Source of the DNA: Ryuthela nishihirai | Lineage: Eukaryota > Arthropoda > Arachnida > Araneae > Heptathelidae | Length of the DNA stretch: 64,000 nt | Direction of reading: 5' to 3' | NCBI GenBank assembly: GCA_038380435.1 | Contig: JAWZYU010000034.1 | Location: 39,184,901 to 39,248,900 of the forward strand | In this document: in pieces, positions 1 through 11,202 of the stretch | Position numbering within the stretch: the first letter of the stretch is position 1 | Layout of the letters: the number at the start of each line of letters is the position of its first letter | The notes under the pieces: model-generated | Databases searched by the model: none | What the model was told of the DNA's origin: nothing | The model's input: the letters and a program-made list of their open reading frames with translations, nothing else | Position numbers and translations under genes: made by a program

Positions 1-81
1 AATTTGGGCTTTATGTATAGGCAATGATCAGCATTCACTAGATCACATTTTCATTTTACATTTCACTAATTCATGTTAAAA

Positions 82-330
82 GAAAGTGGTTTAAGTCATA
101 GTGTGTATTTGAAATTAATAAATTTACTCTATATTACTATAATGGTTGGAAAAGCTGAGACAGTTAGTTGGAATTATCTACAAAATTTCCTTGGTTTTTC
201 TTGGGGTGATAAGAAAAAAAAAAACAAGGTAATTTCATAGATAATAATTCTAACTAATTGTCTCAGTTTTTCTGACCATTATATTAATATAGAGTAAATT
301 TATTAATTTTAAACTAATTCACATTTTTTA
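82..330. mobile_element. Foldback MITE-like element
   Basis: Two roughly 60-70 bp arms at about 111-172 and 249-320 are near-complete inverted repeats of each other around an A-rich centre. The arms carry an AATTTACTCTATATTACTAT-type sequence and a GCTGAGACAGTTAG motif. The same ends occur in the larger foldback at 24205-24975, so this is one non-autonomous family. No transposase ORF is present and the TSD is not clear. Confidence 0.6.
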
Positions 331-1599
331 ATTTTCTTTCTTTTTGGAGCTTTTGTAATTTTTATGCCAAAAAGTACCCCACCTCCTATTTTTACCTCTG
401 TACCACATATTTGTTATTGCCAACATTTTGTGCATAAACTATCAAATGCTAATCTGAAATGTCATTCAGTTTTTATAGCCTACTGCAGTGGTATGTGACA
501 AATGAAAACAACCTATGTTGAAATGCGATAAAAGATTCAATATGGAATATGTATTTTGTGCAAAATATGTAAACAGTATCTTTTTTTGTGCTTGAAAATC
601 TGGCTAAACTTAATTTTGAATATTGCTATTAATTGCAATGGTGGCCAACAATGTCCATTCATCAGGAAACACTATCATATACTTTCTGTGACACAAAATA
701 TAGTGGCCAAAAATATTCATCATCAAGAAAACATTGCCATTTGTAATTAAAAATATGTGTACTAAAATGTCATGATAGCAGAAATAATTATATAAATATC
801 AATTTGAAGGTGTGTTTCAGATGATAAGAAATTGTTTTTTAATACATGTGAACAATTCCAGCAGCAAAGAAAGATACACTGAAAGGTCAGGCTTTCTGTC
901 AGGAGATCAGATTAGAGATGTCAGTCCTTTGGCAGCTGTTTGTCCATGTCATAAAAAAAGTCTTCCAACTATGTCCTATGTATTTTAATTAACAAATTTG
1001 GAAATCTGAGTGACCAGAACACCTACATTGCATTTTGTCAAATATATATATATAGGTACAAAATAATAAGAAAACAAATTAATGTTAATAGAAGTATATT
1101 TTAAAATCAAAACTGAAATTGGTTTTTGAAGGATGGAACTTGATCCCAGAAATGAGCTGCTGAATGTTTGGCTGCTTCTATTATGTTTTAGCTAGTTGCA
1201 TGATGTTATTAAAATTTTCATCTTATTAAAAACACCATTTACTCACATTCAGCCAGATTAAAAAGTATTTTATATTTTCTAATTTCCACACAGGCTGGAT
1301 GAAATTATTATATAAAAGGGCCAGAGTTTGTGCACTTCTGGCACAGACATTCATCTGGCTACACATTTTTTATCCTTGCATCATTAAACCCCAAACATCC
1401 AACCAGCTTAGACATTCTAGGCTTGCAAGTGACCAGATGAACAAGTAAATATCAGAGAGTACATAAAAAAATCTTGAATTTCTCATTTCAGACATACTAA
1501 AAGCAAACTCCTGCAAGGTGTGGCTTTGCTTCACAGCAGAAATGCTAACAAGACCTCTAGAATATGACTGAATTAATAAAAGATTACTTAAAATTAAAT
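331..1599. other. AT-rich spacer, nothing recognised
   Basis: No exon with plausible splice sites, no tRNA-like head and no convincing terminal repeat was found. Small ORFs here are short, A/T-driven and lack recognisable domains. A short TA run lies near 1040. Confidence 0.5.
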
Positions 1600-3835
1600 T
1601 TAATAGAGAAATCATTATAATAGTCATTGTGACAACCATAACTCGTTTACACATGAGGTTTTGAGGTTGATGGTGCGATTTTAATTAGGCTCTTCTTGAA
1701 ACTAACACTACTGTTCTGAGTAAAATGGAGATAGGAGATAATCATTTGAGTGATAAGGCAATGCAGGTTATTAAAAAAATAATGCAGTACTAAGCTGAAC
1801 CAACACACTACTAGTCTTAACAAATAGCATCACAAAGAACTTAATGTGTAAATGACCAGTTGAAAACTGATAAGAATATTTGAGTTTTATGCTGGTTGGC
1901 AAAACAGAGAAAGCTGCTAGAGAACACAAAAGTAGTGTATCAGGCAGTAAATATTTTGTGTAGGAAAAAATCAATGACTTACACAAGGACTCAGGGATTA
2001 GGATGGCAAGAGTATTGAAAGTTTCAGTCACAGTTATGTAAAATGAGCATCTCAGAAATATTTTGAACAATGTGGTTAGTTCTATTATAATTGTTTGCAG
2101 TGAAAATTGGTGTATTACTGCCTTTAATACTGTCCCTATTTTATTATCTGAAGTTACTTTTGCTATTTATAAATTAAAACTACACAAAACATCAGAGGTA
2201 ATGAAATTGCCACTTAATGTCAGAACTGGGAATAATTCTGTTTTTACTTGCTGTTTGTAATGTTGAATGTTTTTTGTGATAAAGGGGTTGTTCTTGAGGA
2301 TTTTACTGTATGTTTTATTTTCCCTATTTTTGAGAAAGGTGATCATAGTTCATGTGATAATTTTAGGGATGTTATCTACTCTCTATTCCATATAAAGTTC
2401 TGTGCATTATTGTGCATAACAGAATTCAACCTTTAGTTGATGGAGAACTTCAAGATGAACAATGTGTGTTCAGTAATGGTGGTAAGGACTGCATAGAGAC
2501 ATTTTTACTTAAATTCTTGAGTAATGTTTAGAGACACTGTTGATCGTCATAATTTGTGATTGATCATGAAATTGTATAGAATACCTGAAAAGTTAATTTA
2601 TACATAGTGATTGCTCTCTATAATAACACAGATTATTTTATGAAGAATTTGTTAGAAGGGAAAAATTGGGGGAGGGGGGGATGGTCTGCTGATTCAAAAA
2701 ATATCTCACTTAGATTGTGCTGGTGATTTGGCTCTTTTGACATTTGATGTTGACAGAATGAATTCTTTCATTTAAAGATATTGAAACTGGTAACAAGATA
2801 TGTTTGGTGATTAATAGAAAGAAAACTAAAGTGATGAAAATTTGACTGGTGGGTTGTGCTTCAGTTCTTTTTAGTGACTGCTCTTCAGCAAGTTTTGTGA
2901 CAAATGCTGTTAATGTGCAACATGAGATTAACAGGAGAGTAGGTATTTTTGCTGGGACTTCTAAGAATCTGTGGAGACTGTGGAAAAATAAGCATATGCA
3001 TCAGGACCAGATCAAGAGACCCCTAGGGCCCCATATATATATAAGACGTGTAGGCCATACAATTTGCACATTAGAACTCCAACTATATATATGTGTGTGT
3101 GCTTGAAATGTAAATAGAAATGATTGTAACATAAACATTTAAATAATATATTTAAGATACAATTCATGAAACATATTCAGTAATGAAACAGTATTTGTTA
3201 AATGCACAACTCATTTTCTTGCAACTTTGTAAGTAGCATTTAATTTATAAAGTGGCATTGTGTAAACAGCAAAAGGGACATAGTTGCACCACCCAAAAGT
3301 AGATCAAATGGCCTAAAAGGGTTTGTTCACTGGGCCTTCTTTTCTTTTGTGTCCCCACACATTTTCATGTTTTTCATACCATGTAATTTGGCCCTGTATG
3401 TTTCTAATAACTGAAATTAAACTGTATAAACTTTTGTCATTTATAATGTTTGCTACAATAGTAAAACTTGGACCCTTTGTAAGCAAGATAACAAGAAACT
3501 TGATTCCTGCACAGTATCTTTGGTCATTAGTTGGTTCGATTAGGAGTCATCAACCTCCTTTGAACAGCATATTGTGCAGAGAGAGACTGTTGCTTTGGCC
3601 ATGTTGCCTGTATGCATAGCTGCAGATTGGCAAACAGTATTATGAACAGTGTGTCTAAGGATTTCAGAAAAAGTGGGAGACCTAGGATGCGATGGGTAGA
3701 CAGTGTCAAACAGGACCTTGCTAGAATTGGCCTAGAGTGGCCAAATGCAGCAGCTGTAGCTCAGAACAGACACGTCTGGAGGGGAAAATTACACAGTTTT
3801 GTTGGAACTCCTTAACCCATGGCTGCATGAGGATT
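1600..3835 (+). pseudogene. Old RTE-like LINE fragment, decayed
   Basis: Frame-by-frame comparison with the better copy at 35243-38135 shows the same protein in order: the linker before the reverse transcriptase (about 1640-2030), the SCDNYRG-type block as SCDNF near 2353, the KTKVMKI block near 2825, and the C-terminal GRPRMRW block near 3680. Stops and frameshifts are frequent. About 400 bp of foreign AT-rich sequence (about 3005-3410) interrupts it. Its tail is followed by a TCTG repeat rather than the GAT repeat of other copies. The left boundary is approximate. Confidence 0.8.
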
Positions 3836-3837
3836 TT

Positions 3838-3866
3838 GTCTGTCTGTCTGTCTGCCTGTCTGTAAC
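3838..3866. repeat. (TGTC)n microsatellite at LINE 3' end
   Basis: About seven TGTC/TGCC tetramers lie directly after the 3' end of the + strand LINE fragment. This is the position of the tail repeat in other copies, so it probably grew from, or replaced, the LINE tail. Confidence 0.8.
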
Positions 3867-3934
3867 CACCTTTGAGCAGAATCTTGTATTTAGTGAGATG
3901 GCAATGGTTTTATCATATTGTTTAAAGGTAGAAC

Positions 3935-4143
3935 TACAGAATAGTGAATACAAGTAAGAACAATATGCCTAAATGTCTCAGAAAAGGGGAGATCTAGGAT
4001 GTGCTGGACAGAGAAGTCAAGCAAGACTGTTAGAATTAGTCTGAAGTGGCCAAATGCAACAGAAGTAACTCAGGGTAGACATGTAAGGAGAACTAAATTG
4101 TATAGTCTGGTTTGGACCTTTATAACCCATAGTTGCTTGAAAA
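3935..4143 (+). pseudogene. Second RTE-like LINE 3' fragment
   Basis: This stretch matches only the last roughly 200 bp of the LINE: the GRPRMRW/KQDL-coding block, then the CCCATGGCTGCTTGA terminus in mutated form. It lies about 100 bp downstream of the first fragment in the same orientation. It is either an independent 5'-truncated insertion or a duplicated 3' end. Confidence 0.7.
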
Positions 4144-5224
4144 TTATGTATTAAAACAGATGGATGCATGCTTGCCAAAGAATTCTAACCAACAGCCACA
4201 GCATATTTAATGGATATTCCATCTTTTCAAAGGAGCCTTATTCAACGTAGGAGTATACAGTGTCATAGAGGTTTTATCAACCTAGGAATAGCCATATATT
4301 GATATTTCAGCCTGCAATTGTGAAATTTTTATTGCCCTAAATTAATTCTTTGACACCTGCATATGTGTTCCCTCATAAACTGGCCGTAAGTGTACACTAC
4401 ACAAACAGAAAAATATTTATCTTTTGAACAATGCATTTCATTTTCACAATGTGGAAAAATCGAGGGAGTTCTAAAAGACCATAGCAGTACACCTACTTTT
4501 ACCATATTTTGCTTTGCTTTTTTCACTCAATCCTTATATATATTTTTGCAAATGAACATTCAAGGTCTATTTTATGAAATTATGGGTTTAAAAGTCTTAA
4601 GTATTTCACATTAATAAAACAATGAATAAGCAGAATAAAATATGTATAAGTGTTAACTTCTCAATGTCAAAAGATAAATCATATATTTGTGTATACTTTA
4701 AGGAAATTTAAATTATGAAAAATAAAATTTCAAAAACGTTTTTTAGCAAAATATTTTAATATGCATTAGCTTTCAGTCAGGTAACTAAAGGCAAAGCATA
4801 CTCACAAATTTTGTCAAAAATGGTGCACTTCTGGGTTAAATGTGTGTATAGTTTCATTGTGATTTAGACTTTTTCAAACCTTTAATTGTGTGAAAACCAT
4901 ATTTATGGTGTACTTCCTCGACATCAGTGAGATATCTTGCCCATTTCTGTGCTTGATGTATTCAACTATTTACCTGAAGTTCACTTCAAATGTACAGGAA
5001 GGCTACAGACCATACTGCATCAATTTGCATGTCTTGTCCACATGGCCAGATCACAAAAGTTAATTTTCATGTTATACTACATAATACAAATGTATGCAGT
5101 GTTTGAATATTTTTTATACTTCCACTGTATAATTTTAATTCATTACAAGTGCATAATTTGAAGTGTAATATTTCAGTGGACTCTGAAAAAATTTATAGGT
5201 TTTTTTTTTTTCTTTATTTCACAG
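4144..5224. other. Spacer or intron, nothing recognised
   Basis: AT-rich sequence without recognisable repeats or exons. It would be intronic if the terminal exon at 5225 is real. A T-rich polypyrimidine tract at 5200-5220 leads into the 3' splice site of that exon. Confidence 0.4.
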
Positions 5225-6003
5225 CTGCTTTTTTGTCTCATCAGAAATTAATCCAATCAAGACAGAATTCAATGGAAGAAAATCCAGATAATACACTTGA
5301 ATCTTCAGATTGCAATGCAAAAATGGAAGTTCATATTGTGGAAAATCCCATTAACAGTCATAATGTGGTTTGCTGAGATGCAAAAATGATTTTGTTGCAG
5401 AAGAACAACGATAACAAATATGAACAGAACATTTATTCCATTTTGGGATGAACTCTGACTTTTATTTACAAGACCATAAATCCATTTCATCAGTAAATTG
5501 CTTTTTGGCAAAGGTTCTGTACCCCACTGTCTTGGTGGTGAGATTTTGAGAAGTACGAAGTCACCCAGGCGCTTAACAATGAAATCAGTTAAAAGGGAAG
5601 TTTGATAACATGTTGTAATTTTTAATGACAAAATTTTTACAGTTCTCAGCTTAACTTTTACCCTGTTGGCTTTATATTCGTAACTTTTTGCATGATTAAT
5701 GTTGAAGCATGTTATATGTATTTATATATACTTTTCTGCACCCACATTTTTAGCTGTGTGGCAGCTCTTAGAATTGTATTCATGTGAATGAAAATATTTC
5801 GTCATGCTCTGCAGATAGTTTAATAGTTAACTTCTCTGTGTGGCATTTGTAGTTTATTGGATACTAATACAGGGATTGTGTTCTTTCTACGTGGTAATGA
5901 TGGCAATTTTCTGTTTGCTGTATATTTTGATGCAATGATGCATTTTCTCAATCATCAGTAACATACTATGCATTTGGAATAAAGCATTTTTCTAAATAAA
6001 ACT
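5225..6003 (+). CDS. Putative terminal exon of an unidentified gene
   Basis: A long pyrimidine tract and TTTCACAG precede an open frame that runs from 5225 to a TGA at 5374-5376. It gives about 50 residues rich in Asn, Ser and Glu and ending NSHNVVC. The frame enters with two bases of a split codon. About 600 bp of AT-rich sequence follows, with AATAAA-type signals at about 5979 and 5994, as expected of a 3' UTR. I do not recognise the peptide, and upstream exons would lie left of the old LINE or outside the window. It could be a chance ORF; the splice site and poly(A) signals are the main support. Confidence 0.4.
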
Positions 6004-6137
6004 ATGCTGAAAAATTCTTACAATGTAATAGTTATAATAATTTCAACACTGATGTATATTCCTTTGATAGATTTATTTTTAAAAAGATCAAAGCAACCCT
6101 GAATTTAACAACCGTTTTCATCACCTGAATAATTTAA

Positions 6138-6184
6138 GTGAAATCAGAGAAAGTATGTTTGTTTATTTATTTATTTATTTGTTG
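6138..6184. repeat. (TTTA)n simple repeat
   Basis: A run of TTTA tetramers at about 6159-6184 in AT-rich sequence. No function is apparent. Confidence 0.7.
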
Positions 6185-6432
6185 TATTTTACTTATGCAG
6201 TGTTGCATTTCCTACCAGGACTTTGAAGCTGGTGTCTTAGAGTTCATCTCTGGCTATCAAAATTTGAAGTTTCAACCGTTTTTCATTTTACTGAACTTCA
6301 TATTTCTTAAGTTTTCAGGTTTATTAAGAATAAAACTTAAATGTAATCTAAGTTTTTAAATCAAAGCTCAACTTTATTGTTTTATTACTTTTTGTTCATT
6401 TAAACAAGGCACATATCATATTCCAAATCAGA

Positions 6433-6921
6433 TCAATAGACATTCAAATCAGAAATTATGGAAATGTCATCAGTAGTAAGATGAAACAGAAATGCTTTGC
6501 ATAAGATTGAATTATTTCGATAGCTCTTGGAATTTCTTTTAAATGCCAAGAACTGAAAAATCCGAAACTTCTGATTCATACATAGGAAGGGAATAGCCTC
6601 CAAAAGACCATTTTTCATTGAAAATCTGAGGTCACTGCAAAGGAACTTCAAGGTTGAAAACAATCGTTGAACACTAGTTGTGAATAGGCAACTCTGCAGG
6701 CCTCTAAATAAAAAATTCCAAAAAATATTTAAAAAAATAAGGGCATCCCATAAAAAATGAAAAGGTAAAGGGGTATTCCAATGACGACCTAAAGTGGATT
6801 TTGCTTTCAGCCACTCATTCTTCAGTTGTTTTGCGAAATTTCCTCTTCCCGACTTCAGCACTAAATTGATATGCTGTCTTCTCTCCCTCTCAAAATCAAC
6901 GTCACTACTGCTGTTTGGCAT
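6433..6921 (-). CDS. Unassigned 162-residue ORF
   Basis: This is the longest minus-strand ORF outside repeats. It begins MPNSSSDVDF and has a charged N-terminal part (ERERRQ, about residues 11-16), then a Phe-rich remainder. No domain is recognised. The N-terminal 45 residues look more protein-like than the rest, so it could be a first exon reading into an intron, though no good donor was found. A chance ORF or remains of an unknown transposon are equally possible. Confidence 0.22.
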   Translation of the reverse strand: MPNSSSDVDFERERRQHINLVLKSGRGNFAKQLKNEWLKAKSTLGRHWNTPLPFHFLWDALIFLNIFWNFLFRGLQSCLFTTSVQRLFSTLKFLCSDLRFSMKNGLLEAIPFLCMNQKFRIFQFLAFKRNSKSYRNNSILCKAFLFHLTTDDISIISDLNVY

Positions 6922-7523
6922 TTTGAGTAGAGATTGTGCTGCTACTTATACATTCTCTTGGTATTTTAGCAGTTTTCAGAGCATTTTATTTATATCTCCT
7001 GTTTCAAAATCGTTGTTCAACAGACCAAGTAGCTAAAGAGTAGTAAAATACTGTACTTGATATTGCTATAAATTGCAGTTGGAAAAATGTCAGGTAACTT
7101 TTCCTTTATTTGCTGCATTCATTCTTTGCAATTTTTTTTCTTGGTTCTTTTAAAAACTTGTCATCACTTTTTTTTGAAGCTTGATGGTCACTTCGTTTCG
7201 CTTTTTCTGATTGCCATTACGGCAGTGGTATCCCAATTTGTTACTATTACAGGTTCTATCCAGTTGTAATTTATAATTTTCTGTTATTTTTAACATAGAA
7301 CGATAGAAACGCATTTATGTGAGTCACCTTTTTAAGAGCCAAGTAAAATAACATCTTCAATAGTTCTTATATTGGTATATTTGTTTCATTATCAATATTG
7401 TAGTTTATTTTTTACTTTTAGCAACCGGTTTGATGATCAATGTATAGCAAATGGCTGGATGGTACCACTAGACTAAAGCGCACAGTCTATTCCATCTTAT
7501 CGAGAGAAAAGAAGAGCGATCTA
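6922..7523. other. Spacer, nothing recognised
   Basis: AT-rich with no supported exon, RNA gene or repeat. It ends at the TSD of the next SINE. Confidence 0.4.
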
Positions 7524-7536
7524 CCTGTTGCGTCTT

Positions 7537-8742
7537 AGTCAGTAACGCACCAGGCTCGTAATCTGTAGTTCCCAGGTTCGAGTCCCAGCTGGGTTAGCGT
7601 TGAGATTTATCTCCGCAAAATTCCCCACCCTGCCCACGGTCAGTACGGGACACCAATGGACTTGGAAAGGCCGCCGTCCGTCGGATGGGACATTAAGCCG
7701 TGGCCCCGTGTGCGGGAGAGCCATACCCTGTGCACGTTAAAGAACACGCTGGATGGCCTTGACGGGAGGCTACTATCTGTCTCCCAACAGCTGTTCCAGT
7801 GGGTCCTCTCCCCCAACCTTCTCTGAGCCTTCGGGGTCCATGTGACCTGGCCATTTAGCCCATGGTGTGCAAAAAAGTGCCGCTCAGAGGTAAAACTACC
7901 CAACGTTAAAGAACACGCTGCATGGCCTTGACGGGAGGCTACCATCTGTCTCCCAACAGCTGTTCCAGTGGGTCCCCTCCCCCAACCTTCTCTGAGCCTT
8001 CGGGGTCCATGTGACCTGGCCATTTAGCCCATGGTGTGCAAAAAAGTGCCGCTCAGAGGTAAAACAACCCAACGTTAAAGAACACGCTGGATGGCCTTGA
8101 CGGGAGGCTACCATCTGTCTCCCAACAGCTGTTCCAGTGGGTCCCCTCCCCCAACCTTCTCTGAGCCTTCGGGGTCCATGTGACCTGGCCATTTAGCCCA
8201 TGGTGTGCAAAAAAGTGCCGCTCAGAGGTAAAACAACCCAACGTTAAAGAACACGCTGGATGGCCTTGACGGGAGGCTACCATCTGTCTCCCAACAGCTG
8301 TTCCAGTGGGTCCCCTCCCCCAACCTTCTCTGAGCCTTCGGGGTCCATGTGACCTGGCCATTTAGCCCATGGTGTGCAAAAAAGTGCCGCTCAGAGGTAA
8401 AACAACCCAACGTTAAAGAACACGCTGGATGGCCTTGACGGGAGGCTACCATCTGTCTCCCAACAGCTGTTCCAGTGGGTCCCCTCCCCCAACCTCTGAG
8501 CCTTCGGGGTCCATGTGACCTGGCCATTTAGCCCATGGTGTGCAAAAAAGTGCCGCTTAGAGGTAAAACAACCCAACGTTAAAGAACACGCTGGATGGCC
8601 TTGACGGGAGGCTACCATCTGTCTCCCAACAGCTGTTCCAGTGGGGCCCCTCCCCCAACCTTCTCTGAGCCTTCGGGGTCCATGTGACCTGGCCATTTAG
8701 CCCATGGTGTGCAAAAAAGTGCCGCTCAGAAGTAAACCCAAC
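7537..8742 (+). mobile_element. SINE A with six tandem 3' units
   Basis: A tRNA-Met-derived SINE, truncated inside its A box but with an intact B box (GGTTCGAGTCC at about 7576). It is flanked by identical 13-bp TSDs CCTGTTGCGTCTT (7524-7536 and 8743-8755). The last 169 bp, from ACGTTAAAGAACACGCTG to the AAAACAACCCA tail, repeats six times, starting at 7734, 7903, 8072, 8241, 8410 and 8576. The units are nearly identical; the fifth is 166 bp. The TSDs enclose the whole array. Long minus-strand ORFs here come from the repeat and cycle through frames because 169 is not a multiple of three. Confidence 0.95.
7734..8740. repeat. 169-bp tandem array, six copies
   Basis: A direct tandem repeat of the SINE A 3' portion. 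Spacings between unit starts are 169, 169, 169, 169 and 166 bp. The very low divergence implies recent amplification or homogenisation. The junction joins the SINE tail (AACCCA) to an internal position just before ACGTTAAAG. Confidence 0.95.
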
Positions 8743-8935
8743 CCTGTTGCGTCTTGCTAACAGAATATGCACAAAACAAAGAGTTGCTCAATTCTATGAA
8801 ATGATAAACCCCACCAAGTTTCGTTATTTAAAACTGAAACGATTTTGCATTGTTTTTCAAAATTTTCGTGCTATTGCAAATCATACTTGCAATCATATTG
8901 ACATTGTGTGTTTCTTAAATATGTGTTAAAATATG

Positions 8936-9122
8936 TGGCATAGTGGCCGAGCTGTTAGTGTGCGTGGCTATCGATCAAAGGGACCAGGATTCAAGCCCTG
9001 GTAAGACATGGGTGTTTGTGTTGTTTTTGTGCTGAGGTTTCGCCGTCTTTACAGATCTCTTTGGTGTATAAACTGACAGGCTTCTGTCAGACCTCTGTGG
9101 CAAGCAGCTGCTTGAGGGGTTA
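8936..9122 (+). mobile_element. SINE family B
   Basis: A tRNA-like head with A-box-like GTGGCCGAGCTG and B-box-like GATTCAAGCCC is followed by the family body (ACTGACAGGCT, CTGTCAGACCTCTGTGGC). It ends GCAGCTGCTTGAGGGG. It is moderately diverged. Pol III drives such elements from the internal A and B boxes; copying depends on a LINE partner. Confidence 0.85.
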
Positions 9123-9625
9123 TTACATGCAGGGTGGCCCAAAAGTAACGCCCTTTTTTATTTACTCGTTCTTTCGTTAAACGGTAATCCATGTTCATTT
9201 ACAAAATTAAATAGAAAATTAGAAAGTTATTAGAAACTAAAAAATAAAAATTATATATACACAAATATAAAAATAATAGCGAAAAAAGGTTTTGGCATCC
9301 TTATCCTTGAAAGTTAATATGGATTCAGTAAGTGATTTCGTTATTAACAATACGATTTAGGGCACATACAGCAAGATATACATAAAAATTTTTCAAAAAT
9401 GCTTATTTTTTTTCAATTTTAGTAGCAAAAAATAAAAATATTTTTCTCCTGCTTCAGAGGAAGGAATTCTTATTAACCTCAAGTTACAAAGCGCATAATA
9501 AACTTCATTTGTTATGCACACTTTTTGATTGACCCACGATAGTTTCCCCTCCTCGTGGGGGGAAGAGGACGAAAAGAGATAGTGGTACTCTTTGACATTC
9601 TCGTTACAAACTCATATCCATATAT
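9123..9625. other. AT-rich spacer
   Basis: No gene was seen. A CAGGGTGGCCCAAAAGTAAC motif at about 9129 resembles a mariner-type end, but no good matching right end was found. Poly(A/T) tracts are common. Confidence 0.4.
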
Positions 9626-9635
9626 CTCGTTACGA

Positions 9636-10026
9636 GGGGCGGGGGTGGCTCAGTCGGTAGCGCGCCAGGCTCATAATCTGTAGTTCCCAGGTTCGAGTCC
9701 CAGCTGGGTCAGCGTTGAGATTTATCTCCGCAAAAATTCCCCGCCCTGCCCACGGTCAGTAGGGGACACCGATGGGCTTGGAAAGGCCGCTGTCCGTCGG
9801 ATGGGACGTTAAGCCGTGGCCCCGTGTTCGGGAGAGCCATACCCTGTGCACGTTAAAGAACACGCTGGATGGCCTTGACGGGAGGCTACCATCTGTCTCC
9901 CAACAGCTGTTCCAGTGGGTCCCCTCCCCCAACCTTCTCTGAGCCTTCGGGGTCCATGTGACCTGGCCATTTAGCCCATGGTGTGCAGAAAATGCCTCTC
10001 AGAGGTAAAACAACCCAACCCAAAAT
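9636..10026 (+). mobile_element. SINE family A, full length
   Basis: Complete copy with the A box TGGCTCAGTCGG, the B box GGTTCGAGTCC and a CAACCCAACCC tail. It is flanked by 10-bp TSDs, CTCGTTACGA (9626-9635) and CTTGTTACGA (10027-10036). Its anticodon region reads CTCATAATC, the form expected of tRNA-Met (CAU). Most other copies read CTCGTAATC. This copy therefore best supports a tRNA-Met origin. Confidence 0.93.
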
Positions 10027-10295
10027 CTTGTTACGATAGAACAATCTTCTGTGGGAGAACGAAAGGAGGGAGGATAACCTGAGGTAGCACATGACACCCG
10101 TCATTTGACATATAGCTCGTAACCATTGGAGTCTGCAGGAATTTTTTTCAGGGGAGTAAGAAACAAGTGCGTTTCAAAATAGAGATATATAGGTCAGGAC
10201 ATTGATTAATGAGCGCAGTTGCTAATACTGCAATCATGCAGGCATCAAACCATAACACAATTAAAGATGGCGAAACCAAAACGCGGCTGTTTTGC

Positions 10296-10388
10296 TGGGA
10301 TAAATATCGATGCTGACCTAGGTGTGACTCAAATCTGAGAACTACAGATTACAAGTCTGGTGCGCTACCGATTGAGCCATTCCCCCTT
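10296..10388 (-). mobile_element. SINE family A head fragment
   Basis: The reverse complement carries the A box (TGGCTCAATCGG), the anticodon region and a degraded B box, then the start of the body, and then the match stops. It is a head without the 3' half, which is unusual for a LINE-copied element. Confidence 0.75.
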
Positions 10389-11010
10389 CTTGAGATCCAT
10401 TCTCAAGGTTAATACTGTTCAACCTTATTTCGTAATGGCCACATTCCAAAAAAGAAAATAATCCTTAGAATTATGAAAGAAATTACGTTGGCCCCTTTTC
10501 CGTACTCGCACCCAGAAAGTTGGCTGTCGGCATGCAAAAATTAATTCGGCCGCCTCACTTATGAGTCAATATAGAAATGGGCCCCAGTTGCGGGGGTAAA
10601 CGGAAGTGGAGAATCTCCCCTCCTGGAAAAATTGATCGAAATTTTCAATTGTGTAAAATGGTAAGTTATCAGGCGTACTAAAAAAAATTTTTTTCTTTAA
10701 GGAAATGTAATTTTTTTTAATTTATTATTATGAAAAACATTTTTCGTTTGGTGTATTTTCAATAATTTCTGCTTTCGTTTTGTTTTTGGGTATCTTTGAC
10801 CATCTGAGTCCCTCATGTAAAGCGATGTAATACAATCACTAAACCTCTTCTCGAGGTGTTACGCAATATATCGATGACTCTAGCCTTATCGAAATGTATC
10901 ATTTTTGCGAACCTTTCCGCTACTTTCGGTAACTTTTAATTATGAGCTATAATGAGAGCATTAAAAAAAACATTCAGAAGCTCAAAATGTTCTGTTATTA
11001 TTTATGATGA
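10389..11010. other. Spacer, nothing recognised
   Basis: Mixed composition, slightly more GC-rich than its surroundings, with no ORF or terminal repeat that I can support. Confidence 0.4.
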
Positions 11011-11202
11011 GACATCTCGTGAGTGAGTGGTTAACACGTTTGGCCAAAGAGACATGTGTTCGAGCTCCGGGTAAGGCATTGATGTTTGTGTTGTTTTTCT
11101 GCTAAGGTCTCGTCTTCCTCACAGACCTATTATGGCTATAAACTGACAGACTCCTGTCAAACCTTTGTGGCAAGCAGTTCCTTGAGGGAGGGTTTATTTA
11201 TG
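11011..11202 (+). mobile_element. SINE family B, diverged
   Basis: tRNA-like head (GAGTGAGTGGTTAACACG, then GTTCGAGCTCC) and body through GCAGTTCCTTGAGGGAGGG, ending in TTTATTTA. Several substitutions from the family consensus indicate an older copy. Confidence 0.8.

Noticed and set aside
5305..5631. 108-residue minus-strand ORF
   Set aside because: Antisense to the putative terminal exon and 3' UTR; no domain and no splice context.
7734..8740. CRISPR-like direct repeats
   Set aside because: Units are contiguous, 169 bp and carry no unique spacers. This is SINE sequence in an animal genome.
7640..8772. A series of about 100-residue minus-strand ORFs beginning MARSHGPRRLREGW
   Set aside because: They are readings of the SINE tandem array on its reverse strand; the same peptide appears in every frame because the unit is 169 bp.
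9129..9541. Mariner-like element starting CAGGGTGGCCCAAAAGTAAC
   Set aside because: The only candidate right end near 9530 matches poorly and there is no TA pair that I can confirm.
9640..9712. Functional tRNA-Met gene
   Set aside because: Continuous with the SINE A body and flanked by SINE TSDs; no paired acceptor stem.
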